Shown here in pieces: positions 24,346-34,063 of a stretch of DNA of 64,000 nucleotides. Position 1 is the first letter of the stretch. The number at the start of each line of letters is the position of its first letter. The notes under the pieces are model-generated. The model worked only from the letters and a program-made list of their open reading frames with translations. It was not told where the DNA came from and made no database searches. This DNA is from Phycisphaerales bacterium (lineage in GTDB: Bacteria > Planctomycetota > Phycisphaerae > Sedimentisphaerales > Anaerobacaceae): the NCBI GenBank assembly GCA_003141315.1, contig PLLP01000008.1, forward strand, positions 1 to 64,000, given 5' to 3'. A program made the translations under genes and the position numbers.

Positions 24346-26784
24346 ATGGCAACCAGCTTCGACAATTTGTTCACGCATAATTTTTTTCTGGTAGAGATTC
24401 CGCCTGAAGAAACCGCCGACATCGAGAAGTATTTAAACGAAGCCCACGAACAGACCCGGGAAAATAACCATACAACCAAATTGCCGAAGGTAATCGGTAT
24501 CCTGCCGATTCGAAATGTGGTCGTCTATCCCGGCACGGTCACGCCCCTTGCCATCGGCCGCGATAAAAGCAAGCGGCTGGTTGATGAAACCAAAGTCAAC
24601 GAAACCGTCGTAGGCCTCGTCACGCAAAAAACAGCTGAAACAAACGAGCCGGGTTTCAATGACATCTATTCGGTCGGTTCAGCCGCTACCATTCTGAAGG
24701 TAATAAAACTTCCGCAGGGTTCGATTCATATCGTCGTTCACGCATTGTCGCGATTCAGAATAATCAGGCCTGTGACAACGGAACCGTATTTGAAGGCGGC
24801 CATTGAACAGCTCGATGTAAGATTCAAAATGACAAAGAAGCTGCAGGCCCTTATGGTGGGCGTCCGCAGGGCAGCAGGCCGAGTCATCCAGTTAAGCCCT
24901 AATGTTCCCGAAGAGGCCGCAGTGCTCCTTGAAAATATCGAAAATCCATCGGCGCTGGCCGATTTCCTGGCAGCCAACTTAAATATCAAAACACCTGAAA
25001 AACAGGAACTGCTCGAAGAGCTCGATGCCGGCAGGCGGCTCGAAAAAGTTTCGCTCGCACTGGCAAATCAGCTCGACGTTCTCGAAATGAGCCACAAAAT
25101 TCAGGGCAGGGTAAGAGAATCCATCGAGAAATCGCAGCGGGAATATTTTCTGCAGGAACAACTAAAGGCGATTCAATCCGAGCTGGGCAGGGAAGACAGC
25201 CAGACCGAGGAATTAAAGCAAATCAGGAACAATATAAAAAAGGCCAAAATGCCGAAAAAGGTCGAAGAGGAATCGCTTCGCGAACTTGACAGGTTAAGTA
25301 AAATTCCGCCCGTCTCGCCCGAATACAGCGTAATCAGAACCTATCTCGACTGGGTCTGCGAGCTGCCCTGGTCCATGCAGACAGAAGACAAGCTCGACAT
25401 AAAAAAGGCGGAAAAAATTCTCAACCAGGACCATTACGACCTTAAAAAAGTCAAGAAGCGAATCCTCGAATTTCTCGCCGTCCGCAAACTAAACCCGACA
25501 GGCAAAAGCCCCATACTTTGCTTTATAGGCCCACCCGGCGTAGGCAAGACCTCGCTCGGCAAATCAATCGCACGAACATTAGGGAGAAAATTTATCCGGA
25601 TATCGCTGGGCGGCATACGGGACGAGGCCGACATCCGCGGGCATCGCAGAACCTACATCGGGGCACTGCCCGGCAGAATCCTGCAGGAACTGCGAAAGGC
25701 TGCCAGCAGGAATCCTGTTTTTATGCTCGATGAGCTTGACAAAATTGGCGTCGATTTCAGAGGCGACCCCGCAAGCGCACTTCTGGAGGTGCTCGACCCC
25801 GAGCAGAATAATACCTTCTCCGACCATTACCTCGACCAGCCTTTCGACCTCTCGAAGGTGATGTTCATCGGCACGGCAAACTATACCGAGCCGATTCCAC
25901 CCGCCCTCTTCGACAGAATGGAAATTATCGAGCTGCCCGGCTATACCGAGACGGAAAAATTAAGCATCGCAAAAAAATATCTTGTGCCGAGACAATTATC
26001 CGAAAACGGCCTGACAAAAAATAAGCTGGCCATAAAAGACGACGCAATTCTTTCGATAATAGGAAATTACACGCGTGAGGCCGGCGTCAGAAACCTCGAG
26101 CGAAATCTCGCCGCAATCTGCCGCAGCGTCGCAACTCAAATCGCCAAAAACAAAAGATACAGGGCCAAGATTACCAAAAATGAACTGCCGAAGATTCTCG
26201 GCCCCACCCAGTTTGAATCGGAGCTTGCCCTGCGGACGGGCATCCCCGGCGTGGCAACCGCACTCGCATATACGCCGGTCGGCGGCGAGTTGCTCTTTAT
26301 CGAATCCGCATCGATGCCAGGCAGAGGCCTTCTGCAACTAACAGGACAAATCGGCGAGGTTATGAAGGAAAGCGCGCAGGCCGCCTTCTCCGTCGTAAAG
26401 TCAAATGCCAAAAAGCTCGGAATCGATGCCGACAAATTCAAGAAATTCGATTATCACATCCACGTCCCCGCCGGCGCTGTCCCGAAGGATGGCCCAAGCG
26501 CAGGCGTAGCGATGTTCACTTCTCTGGTTAGCCTGCTTTTGGGAAAGCCGACCCGGCCCGATGTGGCTATGACAGGCGAGATAACATTACGCGGTCTGGT
26601 TTTGCCGATTGGCGGCCTGAAAGAAAAAATCCTCGCCGCAAAAAGGGCCGGCATTAAAACCGTTATCCTGCCTGCCAGAAACAAAAAGGATTTGCCCGAA
26701 GTGCCCGTAGAGGCCAAAAAAGGCCTCCATTTCAAATTTGCCAAAACCACCAGCGACGCCCTCAAAATCGCCCTGGGTGATTAA
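24346..26784 (+). CDS. lon: ATP-dependent protease Lon
   Basis: 812 residues from the ATG at 24346; a TTG at 24310 would add 12 residues. Order: LON substrate-binding domain (about 45-240), coiled coil, AAA+ ATPase with Walker A GPPGVGKTS (near 395) and Walker B VFMLDELDKIG, then the protease domain. The catalytic dyad is Ser718 in PKDGPSAGVAMF and Lys761 in GLKEKILAAKR, with the 43-residue spacing seen in E. coli Lon. It degrades misfolded and regulatory proteins in the cytosol. Its 3' end overlaps the convergent folP gene by 23 bp. Confidence 0.95.
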   Translation: MATSFDNLFTHNFFLVEIPPEETADIEKYLNEAHEQTRENNHTTKLPKVIGILPIRNVVVYPGTVTPLAIGRDKSKRLVDETKVNETVVGLVTQKTAETNEPGFNDIYSVGSAATILKVIKLPQGSIHIVVHALSRFRIIRPVTTEPYLKAAIEQLDVRFKMTKKLQALMVGVRRAAGRVIQLSPNVPEEAAVLLENIENPSALADFLAANLNIKTPEKQELLEELDAGRRLEKVSLALANQLDVLEMSHKIQGRVRESIEKSQREYFLQEQLKAIQSELGREDSQTEELKQIRNNIKKAKMPKKVEEESLRELDRLSKIPPVSPEYSVIRTYLDWVCELPWSMQTEDKLDIKKAEKILNQDHYDLKKVKKRILEFLAVRKLNPTGKSPILCFIGPPGVGKTSLGKSIARTLGRKFIRISLGGIRDEADIRGHRRTYIGALPGRILQELRKAASRNPVFMLDELDKIGVDFRGDPASALLEVLDPEQNNTFSDHYLDQPFDLSKVMFIGTANYTEPIPPALFDRMEIIELPGYTETEKLSIAKKYLVPRQLSENGLTKNKLAIKDDAILSIIGNYTREAGVRNLERNLAAICRSVATQIAKNKRYRAKITKNELPKILGPTQFESELALRTGIPGVATALAYTPVGGELLFIESASMPGRGLLQLTGQIGEVMKESAQAAFSVVKSNAKKLGIDADKFKKFDYHIHVPAGAVPKDGPSAGVAMFTSLVSLLLGKPTRPDVAMTGEITLRGLVLPIGGLKEKILAAKRAGIKTVILPARNKKDLPEVPVEAKKGLHFKFAKTTSDALKIALGD

Positions 26785-27628
26785 TTGCGTTTATCACATT
26801 TACTACATCCTTCATTTCGGCGACGTCGTGCACGCGCACAATCGATACGCCGGCAGCGGCACAAAGGGCAACAGTAGCAGCGGTTCCAAAAATGCGGTCT
26901 TTTGGATTTTCTTTTCCGGTGATTTTGCCGATAAAGGCCTTGCGGCTCGTACCAACAATGACTCCGAAACCTGTTCCGACAAACTTATCGATATTTTTCA
27001 AAAGCAAAAGATTATGCTCGATAGTCTTGCCGAAACCGATGCCGGGGTCGATAAAAATTCGCTCCTTCGATATTCCAAATTGCTCAGCACGTTTTGCGCG
27101 TTCGAGAAGAAATTGCAAAACTTCGCCGACTACATCTTTATATACCGGATTGGCCTGCATAGTTTTCGGCGTGCCCTGAGTGTGCATTAACACAACCGGC
27201 ACCTGTCTTTCAGCCGCCAATCTTCCCATTCGCTCATCGCTTAACGCGGTTATATCATTTATCATTACTGCCCCTGCTTCGAGAGAGGCTCTGGCAACAT
27301 CATAGTTATAGGTATCGATACTAATCGGCACATTAATTTTTTTCGAAAGAGATTTGATTACAGGAACTGCCCTTTTAATCTGCTCATCAGCCGGCACCGA
27401 CTCTGAACCGGGCCTGGTCGATTCTGCCCCGACATCGATAATTGCCGCCCCGTCGGCAGCCATTTGCAGGCCGTGCGCAATCGCTTTTTCGGAATCGAAA
27501 AATTGCCCGCCGTCACTGAACGAGTCCGGCGTGACATTTAAAATTCCCATCAAGAGGCACCCCGCCGAAAAATCCAGCCTGCCTCCGGGCCACTCAAGTA
27601 TATCTTTTTTACCGCTTTTCGCCTTCAC
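26762..27628 (-). CDS. folP: Dihydropteroate synthase
   Basis: 288 residues, joining pterin diphosphate with p-aminobenzoate in folate synthesis. Signature regions are MGILNVTPDSFSDGG, IDVGAESTRPGSE, PISIDTYNYDVA and DPGIGFGKTIEHN. It overlaps pdxB by 20 bp at its start and lon by 23 bp at its tail. Confidence 0.93.
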   Translation of the reverse strand: MKAKSGKKDILEWPGGRLDFSAGCLLMGILNVTPDSFSDGGQFFDSEKAIAHGLQMAADGAAIIDVGAESTRPGSESVPADEQIKRAVPVIKSLSKKINVPISIDTYNYDVARASLEAGAVMINDITALSDERMGRLAAERQVPVVLMHTQGTPKTMQANPVYKDVVGEVLQFLLERAKRAEQFGISKERIFIDPGIGFGKTIEHNLLLLKNIDKFVGTGFGVIVGTSRKAFIGKITGKENPKDRIFGTAATVALCAAAGVSIVRVHDVAEMKDVVNVINAINHPGRF

Positions 27629-28799
27629 TTACCTTGAATCCAATCCCTTTTAGTTTTTTTACTAACCTTTTCTCTGTGGCTGAAACCTTATCTTTACCCT
27701 CTGTAGCTAAAACACAAACCGTATTATGGAATTCCCTGCGAAAATGATATGACTTCCGCAGCCGGTCGAATATAAAACTCCTCTTGTTGGAAGGAAGCTT
27801 CAGAATCCGCCGAAAGTCCGCATCATCTTTTGTGATATCGTAAATCCTTTTAACTGTCCGCCGCAGAATGTCCTGTTCGCCGGCATCACTGATTTCGATT
27901 TCGACTTTCGGCACATCGGCAGCGGGCAGAAAATCATCCACATTTTTTTTCATCGGCAGGCTGAAATATTCACAAACCGCATTTTGGACCATAACCATTC
28001 CCGCCACTTTTCCGTCGAGCGAATAGCCCGCGATGTGCGGCGTGCCGATGTCGGCCATTTCGAGAAGCTCAATATCGATATCCGGCTCATTTTCCCAGAC
28101 ATCTATCACAGCCGCCTTTATCCTGCCGTCCTTGATTGCCTTTTTCAACGCACCCGTTTCCGCAACGGCCCCGCGGGCGGTATTAACAAAAATGCAGCCG
28201 GCCTTTAGCGAATCAAAAAAATTCCCGTCCGCCAAATGATATGTTTTGTCAATCCCTTCGAATGTAAGAGGCGTATGAAGCGTTATAAAATCGCAACCAA
28301 ATAATTCTTTCAAAGGCAGAAATTTTTTATCGCCCGTTTGTCTTTGCAGAGGCGGGTCGTTCAGCAAAACCTTCATACCAATCGCTGCACACTTTTTCGC
28401 TACCCTGCCTCCGATTCTGCCCGCGCCGATAATGCCTATCGTTTTGCCTTCCAGCTCGAATCCGTTTTTGTGTGCCAGTTCCAGCAGTGCCGCAATTACA
28501 AACTCCGCAACCGAATTAGCATTCGAACCCGGTGCAGAAGCAAAACCAATACCTTTTTTTTTGAGATACTCAATATCTATATGGTCGAACCCCGTTGTAG
28601 CCGTCCCGACAAATCGCACACGGCTTTTCGTAAGCAGCTTTTCATCAACCTTCGTGGCGGTTCCCACAATCACAATATCGGCATCGCTTATCGCCGCAGG
28701 CGTAATCTCTCTGCCGTCCAAAAGAACGAGTTCGCCAATCGGCGAAAAACCCTCAGCAACAAAAGTCGTACTCTTATCCGCTACTATCTTCATATTCAA
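27609..28799 (-). CDS. pdxB: Erythronate-4-phosphate dehydrogenase
   Basis: 396 residues of the 2-hydroxyacid dehydrogenase superfamily. It matches PdxB rather than SerA: RFVGTATTGFDHIDIEYL, an NAD motif GIIGAGRIGGRVAKK, then DVWENEPDIDIELLEMAD and IGTPHIAGYSLDGK. It also has the PdxB-specific C-terminal dimerisation segment (YDITKDDADFRRILKLP, FDRLRKSYHFRREF). It oxidises 4-phosphoerythronate in DXP-dependent pyridoxal phosphate synthesis. It is co-directional with folP. Confidence 0.85.
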   Translation of the reverse strand: MNMKIVADKSTTFVAEGFSPIGELVLLDGREITPAAISDADIVIVGTATKVDEKLLTKSRVRFVGTATTGFDHIDIEYLKKKGIGFASAPGSNANSVAEFVIAALLELAHKNGFELEGKTIGIIGAGRIGGRVAKKCAAIGMKVLLNDPPLQRQTGDKKFLPLKELFGCDFITLHTPLTFEGIDKTYHLADGNFFDSLKAGCIFVNTARGAVAETGALKKAIKDGRIKAAVIDVWENEPDIDIELLEMADIGTPHIAGYSLDGKVAGMVMVQNAVCEYFSLPMKKNVDDFLPAADVPKVEIEISDAGEQDILRRTVKRIYDITKDDADFRRILKLPSNKRSFIFDRLRKSYHFRREFHNTVCVLATEGKDKVSATEKRLVKKLKGIGFKVSEGEKR

Positions 28800-28811
28800 A
28801 AACCAACATTA

Positions 28812-28932
28812 ACCACGAAGACACAAAAACACTAAGTTTTTATTCGATTCATATTAACCGCAAAAACAATAATAACTACAAAATCATTCTTTTTATTCCA
28901 TCTTTTGTGTCTTTGTGCCTTGGTGGCGAAAA
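28812..28932. repeat. Inverted pair of the CACGAAG-ACACAAA intergenic repeat
   Basis: TTAACCACGAAGACACAAAA (from about 28810) and TGTGTCTTTGTGCCTTGGTGG (about 28907-28927) are inverted copies of a motif that recurs as TTTGTGTCTTTGAGCCTTCG at about 49298. They flank AT-rich DNA upstream of pdxB. Similar motifs are common between genes in several phyla, with unknown function. Confidence 0.6.
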
Positions 28933-28934
28933 AA

Positions 28935-29966
28935 CTAAATTTCAAAGCCGGCGATTTTCGCACCGCAATCCGGACAGGCCTTTTCCTTTATTGCATTGGA
29001 AAGAACCCTGTAGCCGATGCGGTCCACCAGCAATCTGCCGCATTTAAAACAAAAAGTCTTTTCAGTTTTTGTGCCGGGGACATTTCCGAGATAAACATAA
29101 TGCAGCCCTGCCGCCCTGCCGATTTCGCAGGCCCGCTCCAGAGTTTCCACCGGCGTAGGTTCGGAATCCTGTAATTTATACTGCGGATAAAACCTGCTTA
29201 TATGCCAGGGAACATCGGCGCCTGCCTTTTTGACGAGAAAATCCGCCAGCCTTTTCAATTCGTCATCAGAATCATTTTCTCCCGGCACTAATAACGTCGT
29301 AATCTCCATCCAGATTTTCGTTTCCTTTGCGATATATTCAATCGTATCAAGCACCGGCTGCATCTTCGCCTTACAAAGCCGTTTATAATAATCCTCGCTA
29401 AAGGCCTTCAGGTCAACGTTTATGCCGTCTAACCAATCCTTCGCAAAATCAATCGCCTCTTTGGTTTGATAGCCGTTGCTTACAAATACATTGGCCAGGC
29501 CATTCTTTTTTGCGAGCCTGCCCGTCTCTTCGCACAACTCCATAAAAATCGTCGGCTCGGTATATGTATATGCGATTGATTTACAGCCGCTTGCCGCCGC
29601 CTCTTCGACAATTCGCTGCGGGCTTATCGGCTGGCCGTCGATTGTCCCCTGCTCGACAGGCGCCTGGCTAATCTGCCAGTTCTGGCAAAATCCGCAGTGA
29701 AAATTACAGCCTTCGGCGGCAATCGAAAAACTCTTTGAGCCGGGCTGAAAATGATATAAAGGCTTTTTTTCTATCGGGTCAATATTGGCAGCGCAAACCT
29801 TGTAGAAATTCAGCGAATACAATACGCCTTCGATATTTTTCCTTACCGCACAAAAACCCAGCCTGCCTTCGGCAATCAAACAGCGGTGCGCGCATAAAAA
29901 GCACTGCACCTTCTTATCCGAAGCCTTTTCCCACAAAACAGCCTTCTTTAAATTTTCTCTTTCCAT
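28935..29966 (-). CDS. amrS: AmmeMemoRadiSam-type radical SAM enzyme AmrS
   Basis: 343 residues. The SAM cluster motif CNFHCGFCQNW (CX3CX2C) lies near residues 86-96. There is also an N-terminal CFLCAHRC pair, a C-terminal FCFKCG/CPDCG zinc-like knuckle, and the family motif DPIEKKPLYHFQPG. The partners AMMECR1 and MEMO are absent from the window, so the substrate is unknown. The 136-bp gap to pdxB holds the inverted repeat. Confidence 0.8.
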   Translation of the reverse strand: MERENLKKAVLWEKASDKKVQCFLCAHRCLIAEGRLGFCAVRKNIEGVLYSLNFYKVCAANIDPIEKKPLYHFQPGSKSFSIAAEGCNFHCGFCQNWQISQAPVEQGTIDGQPISPQRIVEEAAASGCKSIAYTYTEPTIFMELCEETGRLAKKNGLANVFVSNGYQTKEAIDFAKDWLDGINVDLKAFSEDYYKRLCKAKMQPVLDTIEYIAKETKIWMEITTLLVPGENDSDDELKRLADFLVKKAGADVPWHISRFYPQYKLQDSEPTPVETLERACEIGRAAGLHYVYLGNVPGTKTEKTFCFKCGRLLVDRIGYRVLSNAIKEKACPDCGAKIAGFEI

Positions 29967-30018
29967 AATTGAAAAATTTTCCTTTTACCAAAGAATGTTA
30001 TAATTTAAAACCCAACAA

Positions 30019-30981
30019 CTATGGTACATGTATAAAATCCTTCAAACCAACTATATTGTCTACCTCACCCGATGCGATATACTCATAACTTGTAACCGAG
30101 TTAGATATGCCTAAACAACATGCAAACTTTTCCATCCGATGACTTGCAAATAAATATTCATTATCCTCCAAATTCCTTACCTTATTAGTAAATCCTTTCT
30201 CAAAAAACACCCTATTCATTTCGGCATTCATTTCCTTTTGCTCTTCAGGGCTAACATGAAGAATCCTATATTCTTCAGAGTTCATTCGACTCTTCCTAAA
30301 TTCTTCAACTATTTTAATTATTAATTCATGCATTTTCGGATTTATCTCTACATATTTCCGTAATTCCTCGGGATCTTTCAACCCCTTACTCTTAGCTTCT
30401 TTCGCCAAAGATTTAAATGTCTCCTCTGATAATTGTGGATTCTCAGATAAAAAATTCTTCACTTTCTCAGGAGTATTAACAAAAACACTAATTTCCTTCG
30501 ATAAAGCCCCCCATTTTTGAACTTGTTCTCTTATCTTTTTAGGGAGTTCTAAGGGTTTGCGAGAAAAAGAGGGTTTAAGAATTTTACCAATCTCATCAAT
30601 TTCACCAGAACTATTAACTAAATGCGTAAAAACTTCAGGGCGACCTTTAAGCCTTTTCCTTTCAGATCGAGAAGTTTCTTCACCAAAATAATCTGGAAAT
30701 GAATTGTATTCATCTATTAACTTTTTGTTTCGATAATACCAATAACAAAAAAAATCATCGTCATGAACCATCAACCCCAAAACATCAAAATCTACAAACT
30801 CTGCTATAGCACCAGCAAGAGGAATCTGCCCGTAATTATCAGGAAAAATGCCAATCCATCCACTAATTGGTTTCGACATATAAAATTTATAACCTTCTTT
30901 TTTCGAAAGGTTTTCAAGAACACCTTTTATCAAATCAAATGATCCTGAACGAATATGAACTGAACCATAAAAACCACCCAT
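30019..30981 (-). CDS. Conserved hypothetical protein (AT-rich)
   Basis: 320 residues, no signal peptide or membrane segment. The first ~120 residues (MGGFYGSVHIRSGSFDLIKG, PISGWIGIFPDNYGQ, LMVHDDDFFCYWYYRNKK, SFPDYFGEE) match a domain I recall in unnamed proteins of planctomycetes and related phyla. The middle (about 160-270) is charged and helical. The gene is visibly AT-richer than its neighbours, with many AAA/TTT/ATA codons, hinting at transfer. It lies alone between amrS and mlaF. Function unknown. Confidence 0.7.
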   Translation of the reverse strand: MGGFYGSVHIRSGSFDLIKGVLENLSKKEGYKFYMSKPISGWIGIFPDNYGQIPLAGAIAEFVDFDVLGLMVHDDDFFCYWYYRNKKLIDEYNSFPDYFGEETSRSERKRLKGRPEVFTHLVNSSGEIDEIGKILKPSFSRKPLELPKKIREQVQKWGALSKEISVFVNTPEKVKNFLSENPQLSEETFKSLAKEAKSKGLKDPEELRKYVEINPKMHELIIKIVEEFRKSRMNSEEYRILHVSPEEQKEMNAEMNRVFFEKGFTNKVRNLEDNEYLFASHRMEKFACCLGISNSVTSYEYIASGEVDNIVGLKDFIHVP

Positions 30982-31094
30982 ATAAACACCTCTGTTATCT
31001 CACAAGAACTTTCCCCACAAAACAGCCTGTTTTATTTTCTGCTCTGCCATTAAAATCCGTCACAATAAGAAAAACCTTCAGTGAAATTGCTGAA

Positions 31095-31946
31095 TTAACG
31101 CGGAATGTTTGTCCACAATTTGGTGGCGTCGTAAGAATCTCGCATCCGGAGGATTTCAAGCTCCTCCTCACTGATTTGCCCGTTAATAAACTGCTGAACC
31201 ACGGGATTGTTAATGTCGCGGATATAATCAGCAGAGCCGTCGGCAATTATTTTGCCCTGATGCAGCATAACGATGCGGTCGGCTATCTTATAAGCGCTCG
31301 TCATATCGTGAGTGACGGCCACGCTCGTAATCTTCAGCTCGCGTTTCAGCTTGAGGATAAGCTCATTTATCACATCGGAACGAATCGGGTCAAGACCCGT
31401 TGTCGGCTCATCATAAATTATCACCTCAGGACTAAGCGCGATTGCGCGTGCCAGCGCAACCCGCTTTCGCTGCCCGCCGGAAAGCTGCGAGGGATAACGC
31501 TCCTGGAAGCCATCCATGCCAACCATTTGCAATTTTATCTTCACAACTTCTTCAGCCTCTTTTTGGCTTGGAATCTTAAAAAAATGCTCTATCGGGAAAA
31601 GAATATTTCCCGCAACGGTAAGGCTGTCGAACAATGCGCCGCTCTGAAAAAGATAGCCAAAATGAACGCGGATTTTACCAAGCTGGTCTTCGTTGAGATT
31701 GTCTATGCGTTTCCCTTTGAAAAAAACCTGGCCCGAAGTCGGCCGAAGCAAACCGATGATATGCTTAACCAGCACGGTCTTTCCGCATCCGCTCGGCCCA
31801 ATCACTACCGTGGTTTTTCCGCTCTCTATCGCAAGGTTAATTTTATCGAGAACAATATTCTGTCCGAAATTCCTGGTCACGTTCCGCAGCACAATTATGC
31901 CGTCGTCCTTCGATATTTTATTATTGCTGTCACTCGCTTTTACCAC
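31095..31946 (-). CDS. mlaF: MlaF-type ABC transporter ATPase
   Basis: 283 residues: Walker A GPSGCGKTVLVKHI, Q-loop LFQSGALFD, signature LSGGQRKRVALARAIA, Walker B VIIYDEPTTGLDP and H-loop VTHD. The LFQSGALFDSLTV stretch and GLDPIRSDVI are typical of MlaF/MKL ATPases that drive phospholipid or sterol transport across the envelope. It is 31 bp after mlaE. No MlaD lies in the operon. Confidence 0.85.
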   Translation of the reverse strand: MVKASDSNNKISKDDGIIVLRNVTRNFGQNIVLDKINLAIESGKTTVVIGPSGCGKTVLVKHIIGLLRPTSGQVFFKGKRIDNLNEDQLGKIRVHFGYLFQSGALFDSLTVAGNILFPIEHFFKIPSQKEAEEVVKIKLQMVGMDGFQERYPSQLSGGQRKRVALARAIALSPEVIIYDEPTTGLDPIRSDVINELILKLKRELKITSVAVTHDMTSAYKIADRIVMLHQGKIIADGSADYIRDINNPVVQQFINGQISEEELEILRMRDSYDATKLWTNIPR

Positions 31947-31977
31947 TGCCTGTCAATCCTTCAAACTATCCCTGCAA

Positions 31978-32790
31978 TTAAAACATACTCCTTAAAGGCC
32001 AGAGAGTATTGTAAATCGACTTGAAAATAACCACCAGCATAAAATCGAGCGCCAATATCGAGATCAAACTCGCCACAAAAGCCTCGGTGCAGGCCTTGCC
32101 TACCCCGTGGGCGCCATCTTCGCAGTTAAACCCCTTATAGCAGCTAATCACAGCCATTGCGGCGCCGAAGAAAAACCCCTTAATCACGCCGACCGATACA
32201 TCCCACAATTCCACCACCGATGCGCTGTAATCCCAGTAAGGCCTGCCGCTGATACCCAAAACATGGACGCTCACGAAATACCCGCCGAGACTACAAAGCA
32301 AATCCGCATAAATAATCAGCACCGGCGCCAAAAGCAGGCACGCCAGCAGCCTCGGTGCAACAAGATAATACATCGGGTCAACGCCCATGCTCTTGACAGC
32401 CTCAATCTGCTCGGTCACCTTCATTGTCCCCAGTTCCGCCGTCAATGCTCCGCCGACCCGCCCTGCCAACATCACCGCAGCAAGCACAGGCCCAAGCTCT
32501 TTTACGCCCGAAATATTTATCAATGCGCCGAGTCTTTCTTCGAGTCCCATGCCGGCAAGCTGGTCATAAGCCTGCACCGCCAGCGTCATCCCGACGAATG
32601 CGCCTGTAATCATAATCACCGGCACGCTGCGGACGCCGATAATATACATCTGCGACCAGATGAGCGGATATGTTGCGGGCTTAAAACAGCTGAAAAACGA
32701 AACAACAATTGCCCGCCAGACAAACCGCCCAAACTCTCCGAGGCGTTCCAAATGATCCGCAATTCTCCCTGCCGCCGCTGGCATCCTCAT
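31978..32790 (-). CDS. mlaE: MlaE-type ABC transporter permease
   Basis: 270 residues with 5-6 hydrophobic segments and the MlaE hallmarks (ITGAFVGMTLAVQAYDQLA, ELGPVLAAVMLAGRVGGALTAELG, EQIEAVKSMGVDPMYYLVAPR). It forms the membrane part of an inner-membrane lipid-transport complex with the adjacent MlaF. Confidence 0.88.
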   Translation of the reverse strand: MRMPAAAGRIADHLERLGEFGRFVWRAIVVSFFSCFKPATYPLIWSQMYIIGVRSVPVIMITGAFVGMTLAVQAYDQLAGMGLEERLGALINISGVKELGPVLAAVMLAGRVGGALTAELGTMKVTEQIEAVKSMGVDPMYYLVAPRLLACLLLAPVLIIYADLLCSLGGYFVSVHVLGISGRPYWDYSASVVELWDVSVGVIKGFFFGAAMAVISCYKGFNCEDGAHGVGKACTEAFVASLISILALDFMLVVIFKSIYNTLWPLRSMF

Positions 32791-33312
32791 AAAAACGCTC
32801 CTGTAAAAAACCTATAAAATCCTTTCTGCCCCCACACCTTTTTTTCGCAGAATAGTGGCGAGGTCAGGTTTTATACAATAATCTTGTATCCTTATTTGAT
32901 GCTTTTAGCAAAAAAAATTTTACATTCTTTTCCATATTGACCCCATCAAATGCCAGATACCTGTCGCTGATAAAATCCGGAGTCGCAAAAACACACCCGG
33001 CACAACCATTATAAACCAAATCATACCCCTGAAACTGTTCAACAAGTCCGAGGATTATTAACTCGAAAAAACTTCAAATGCAAAAAAAGTTTGGAAACCA
33101 ATTTTTATCGAAGGTCCTAAAAAAACCCGAATAAAACCAAAAATAACCCTTAAAAGACTCTCTCGTCAGGTTAAAATTTACCCGTGTATCACATCTTGCC
33201 TATTTTAACTAAAGAAATTAAACGGACATTTCCGAAATATATATTATCCAAATTAACATTCTTGTTAAAAGCGATGTTAAAATAGACAATTATTTAGCTT
33301 GGAGATTGAATT
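32791..33312. other. 522-bp divergent intergenic region
   Basis: No gene is visible. On the minus strand a possible mlaE promoter has TTGTAT (32873-32878) and TATTCT (32849-32854) with an 18-bp spacer. The plus side is AT-rich with long A runs; the next gene has GGAG nine bases before its ATG. The rest holds nothing I recognise. Confidence 0.5.
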
Positions 33313-34059
33313 ATGACAGAGACATCAGTTCACGCCCAGTATTTGGAATCGCTTGTAAAAGGAGACAGGAGCAAATGCCGTTCTATAATAGAGAAGGTTC
33401 TTCAAAGCGGCACTCCTACAAATGTTGTCTATACAGATATTGTCTGGCCGATTATGGTCGAAGTTGAAAAACTGGCCCGCAATGACCGCATAACGATTTG
33501 CGCGGAACATCTTGCCACCCGCATTAACAGAACCATTGTTGACCAGCTTCAAAATAAATTGCCGAGAAAACCTCTCAGAAACAAAAAGGTAATTATCTGC
33601 TGTGCGGAAGACGAACTGCAGGAGCTTGGGGCACAAATAACCGCAGACCTTTTCGAAAGCGACGGTTGGCAGGTTAAATTTCTCGGCGGAGGGCTTACCA
33701 ATGATGACATCCTCGCTTATGTCAACGAATACGCCCCCGACATACTGCTCATATACGGCACGGCGCCGAGACAAACGCCGTCCGTTCGCAAGCTCATCGA
33801 CACAATAAAAACCGTCAATGCCTGGCCCAGGCTGCAGATTATGGTATCCGGCGGAATCTTTAACAGGGCTGACGGCCTTTGGGAGGAAATCGGCGCCGAT
33901 ATTTTTGCGGCAACCGCCTTCGAGGCCGTCCAGGCTGCTTCATCAGAACGCTCAGCGCAGCCGCAGACAAGAATGATTAACAAGAGAAAAAGAAGATTCA
34001 GAAAAGTCGAACAGGCAGAGGCAGCCGCACCGGCAGCCGTCGCAGAGTTTGCAGACTAA
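33313..34059 (+). CDS. B12-binding-fold protein lacking the lower-ligand His
   Basis: 248 residues. A helical cap-like region (about 1-85) is followed by a Rossmann B12-binding fold (about 90-205: KVIICCAEDELQELG, VKFLGGGLTNDDILAYV, PDILLIYGTAPRQTPSVRKL, MVSGGIF) and a basic, Ala-rich tail. In true B12 domains the first loop has DxHxxG, where His replaces dimethylbenzimidazole; here it reads Glu101-x-Gln103-x-x-Gly106. It may bind cobalamin base-on, bind another ligand, or be a sensor or partner protein. No methyltransferase partner is adjacent. The layout resembles methanol-type corrinoid proteins and B12-dependent regulators. Confidence 0.7.
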   Translation: MTETSVHAQYLESLVKGDRSKCRSIIEKVLQSGTPTNVVYTDIVWPIMVEVEKLARNDRITICAEHLATRINRTIVDQLQNKLPRKPLRNKKVIICCAEDELQELGAQITADLFESDGWQVKFLGGGLTNDDILAYVNEYAPDILLIYGTAPRQTPSVRKLIDTIKTVNAWPRLQIMVSGGIFNRADGLWEEIGADIFAATAFEAVQAASSERSAQPQTRMINKRKRRFRKVEQAEAAAPAAVAEFAD

Positions 34060-34063
34060 AAAA

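Noticed and set aside
28905-29174. Possible plus-strand gene opposite amrS
   Set aside because: Shadow of the amrS C-terminus and the intergenic repeat.
32791-33312. Small RNA or riboswitch in the 522-bp gap upstream of the B12-domain gene
   Set aside because: No conserved cobalamin-riboswitch (B12 box) sequence or stable hairpin with T-run was seen.
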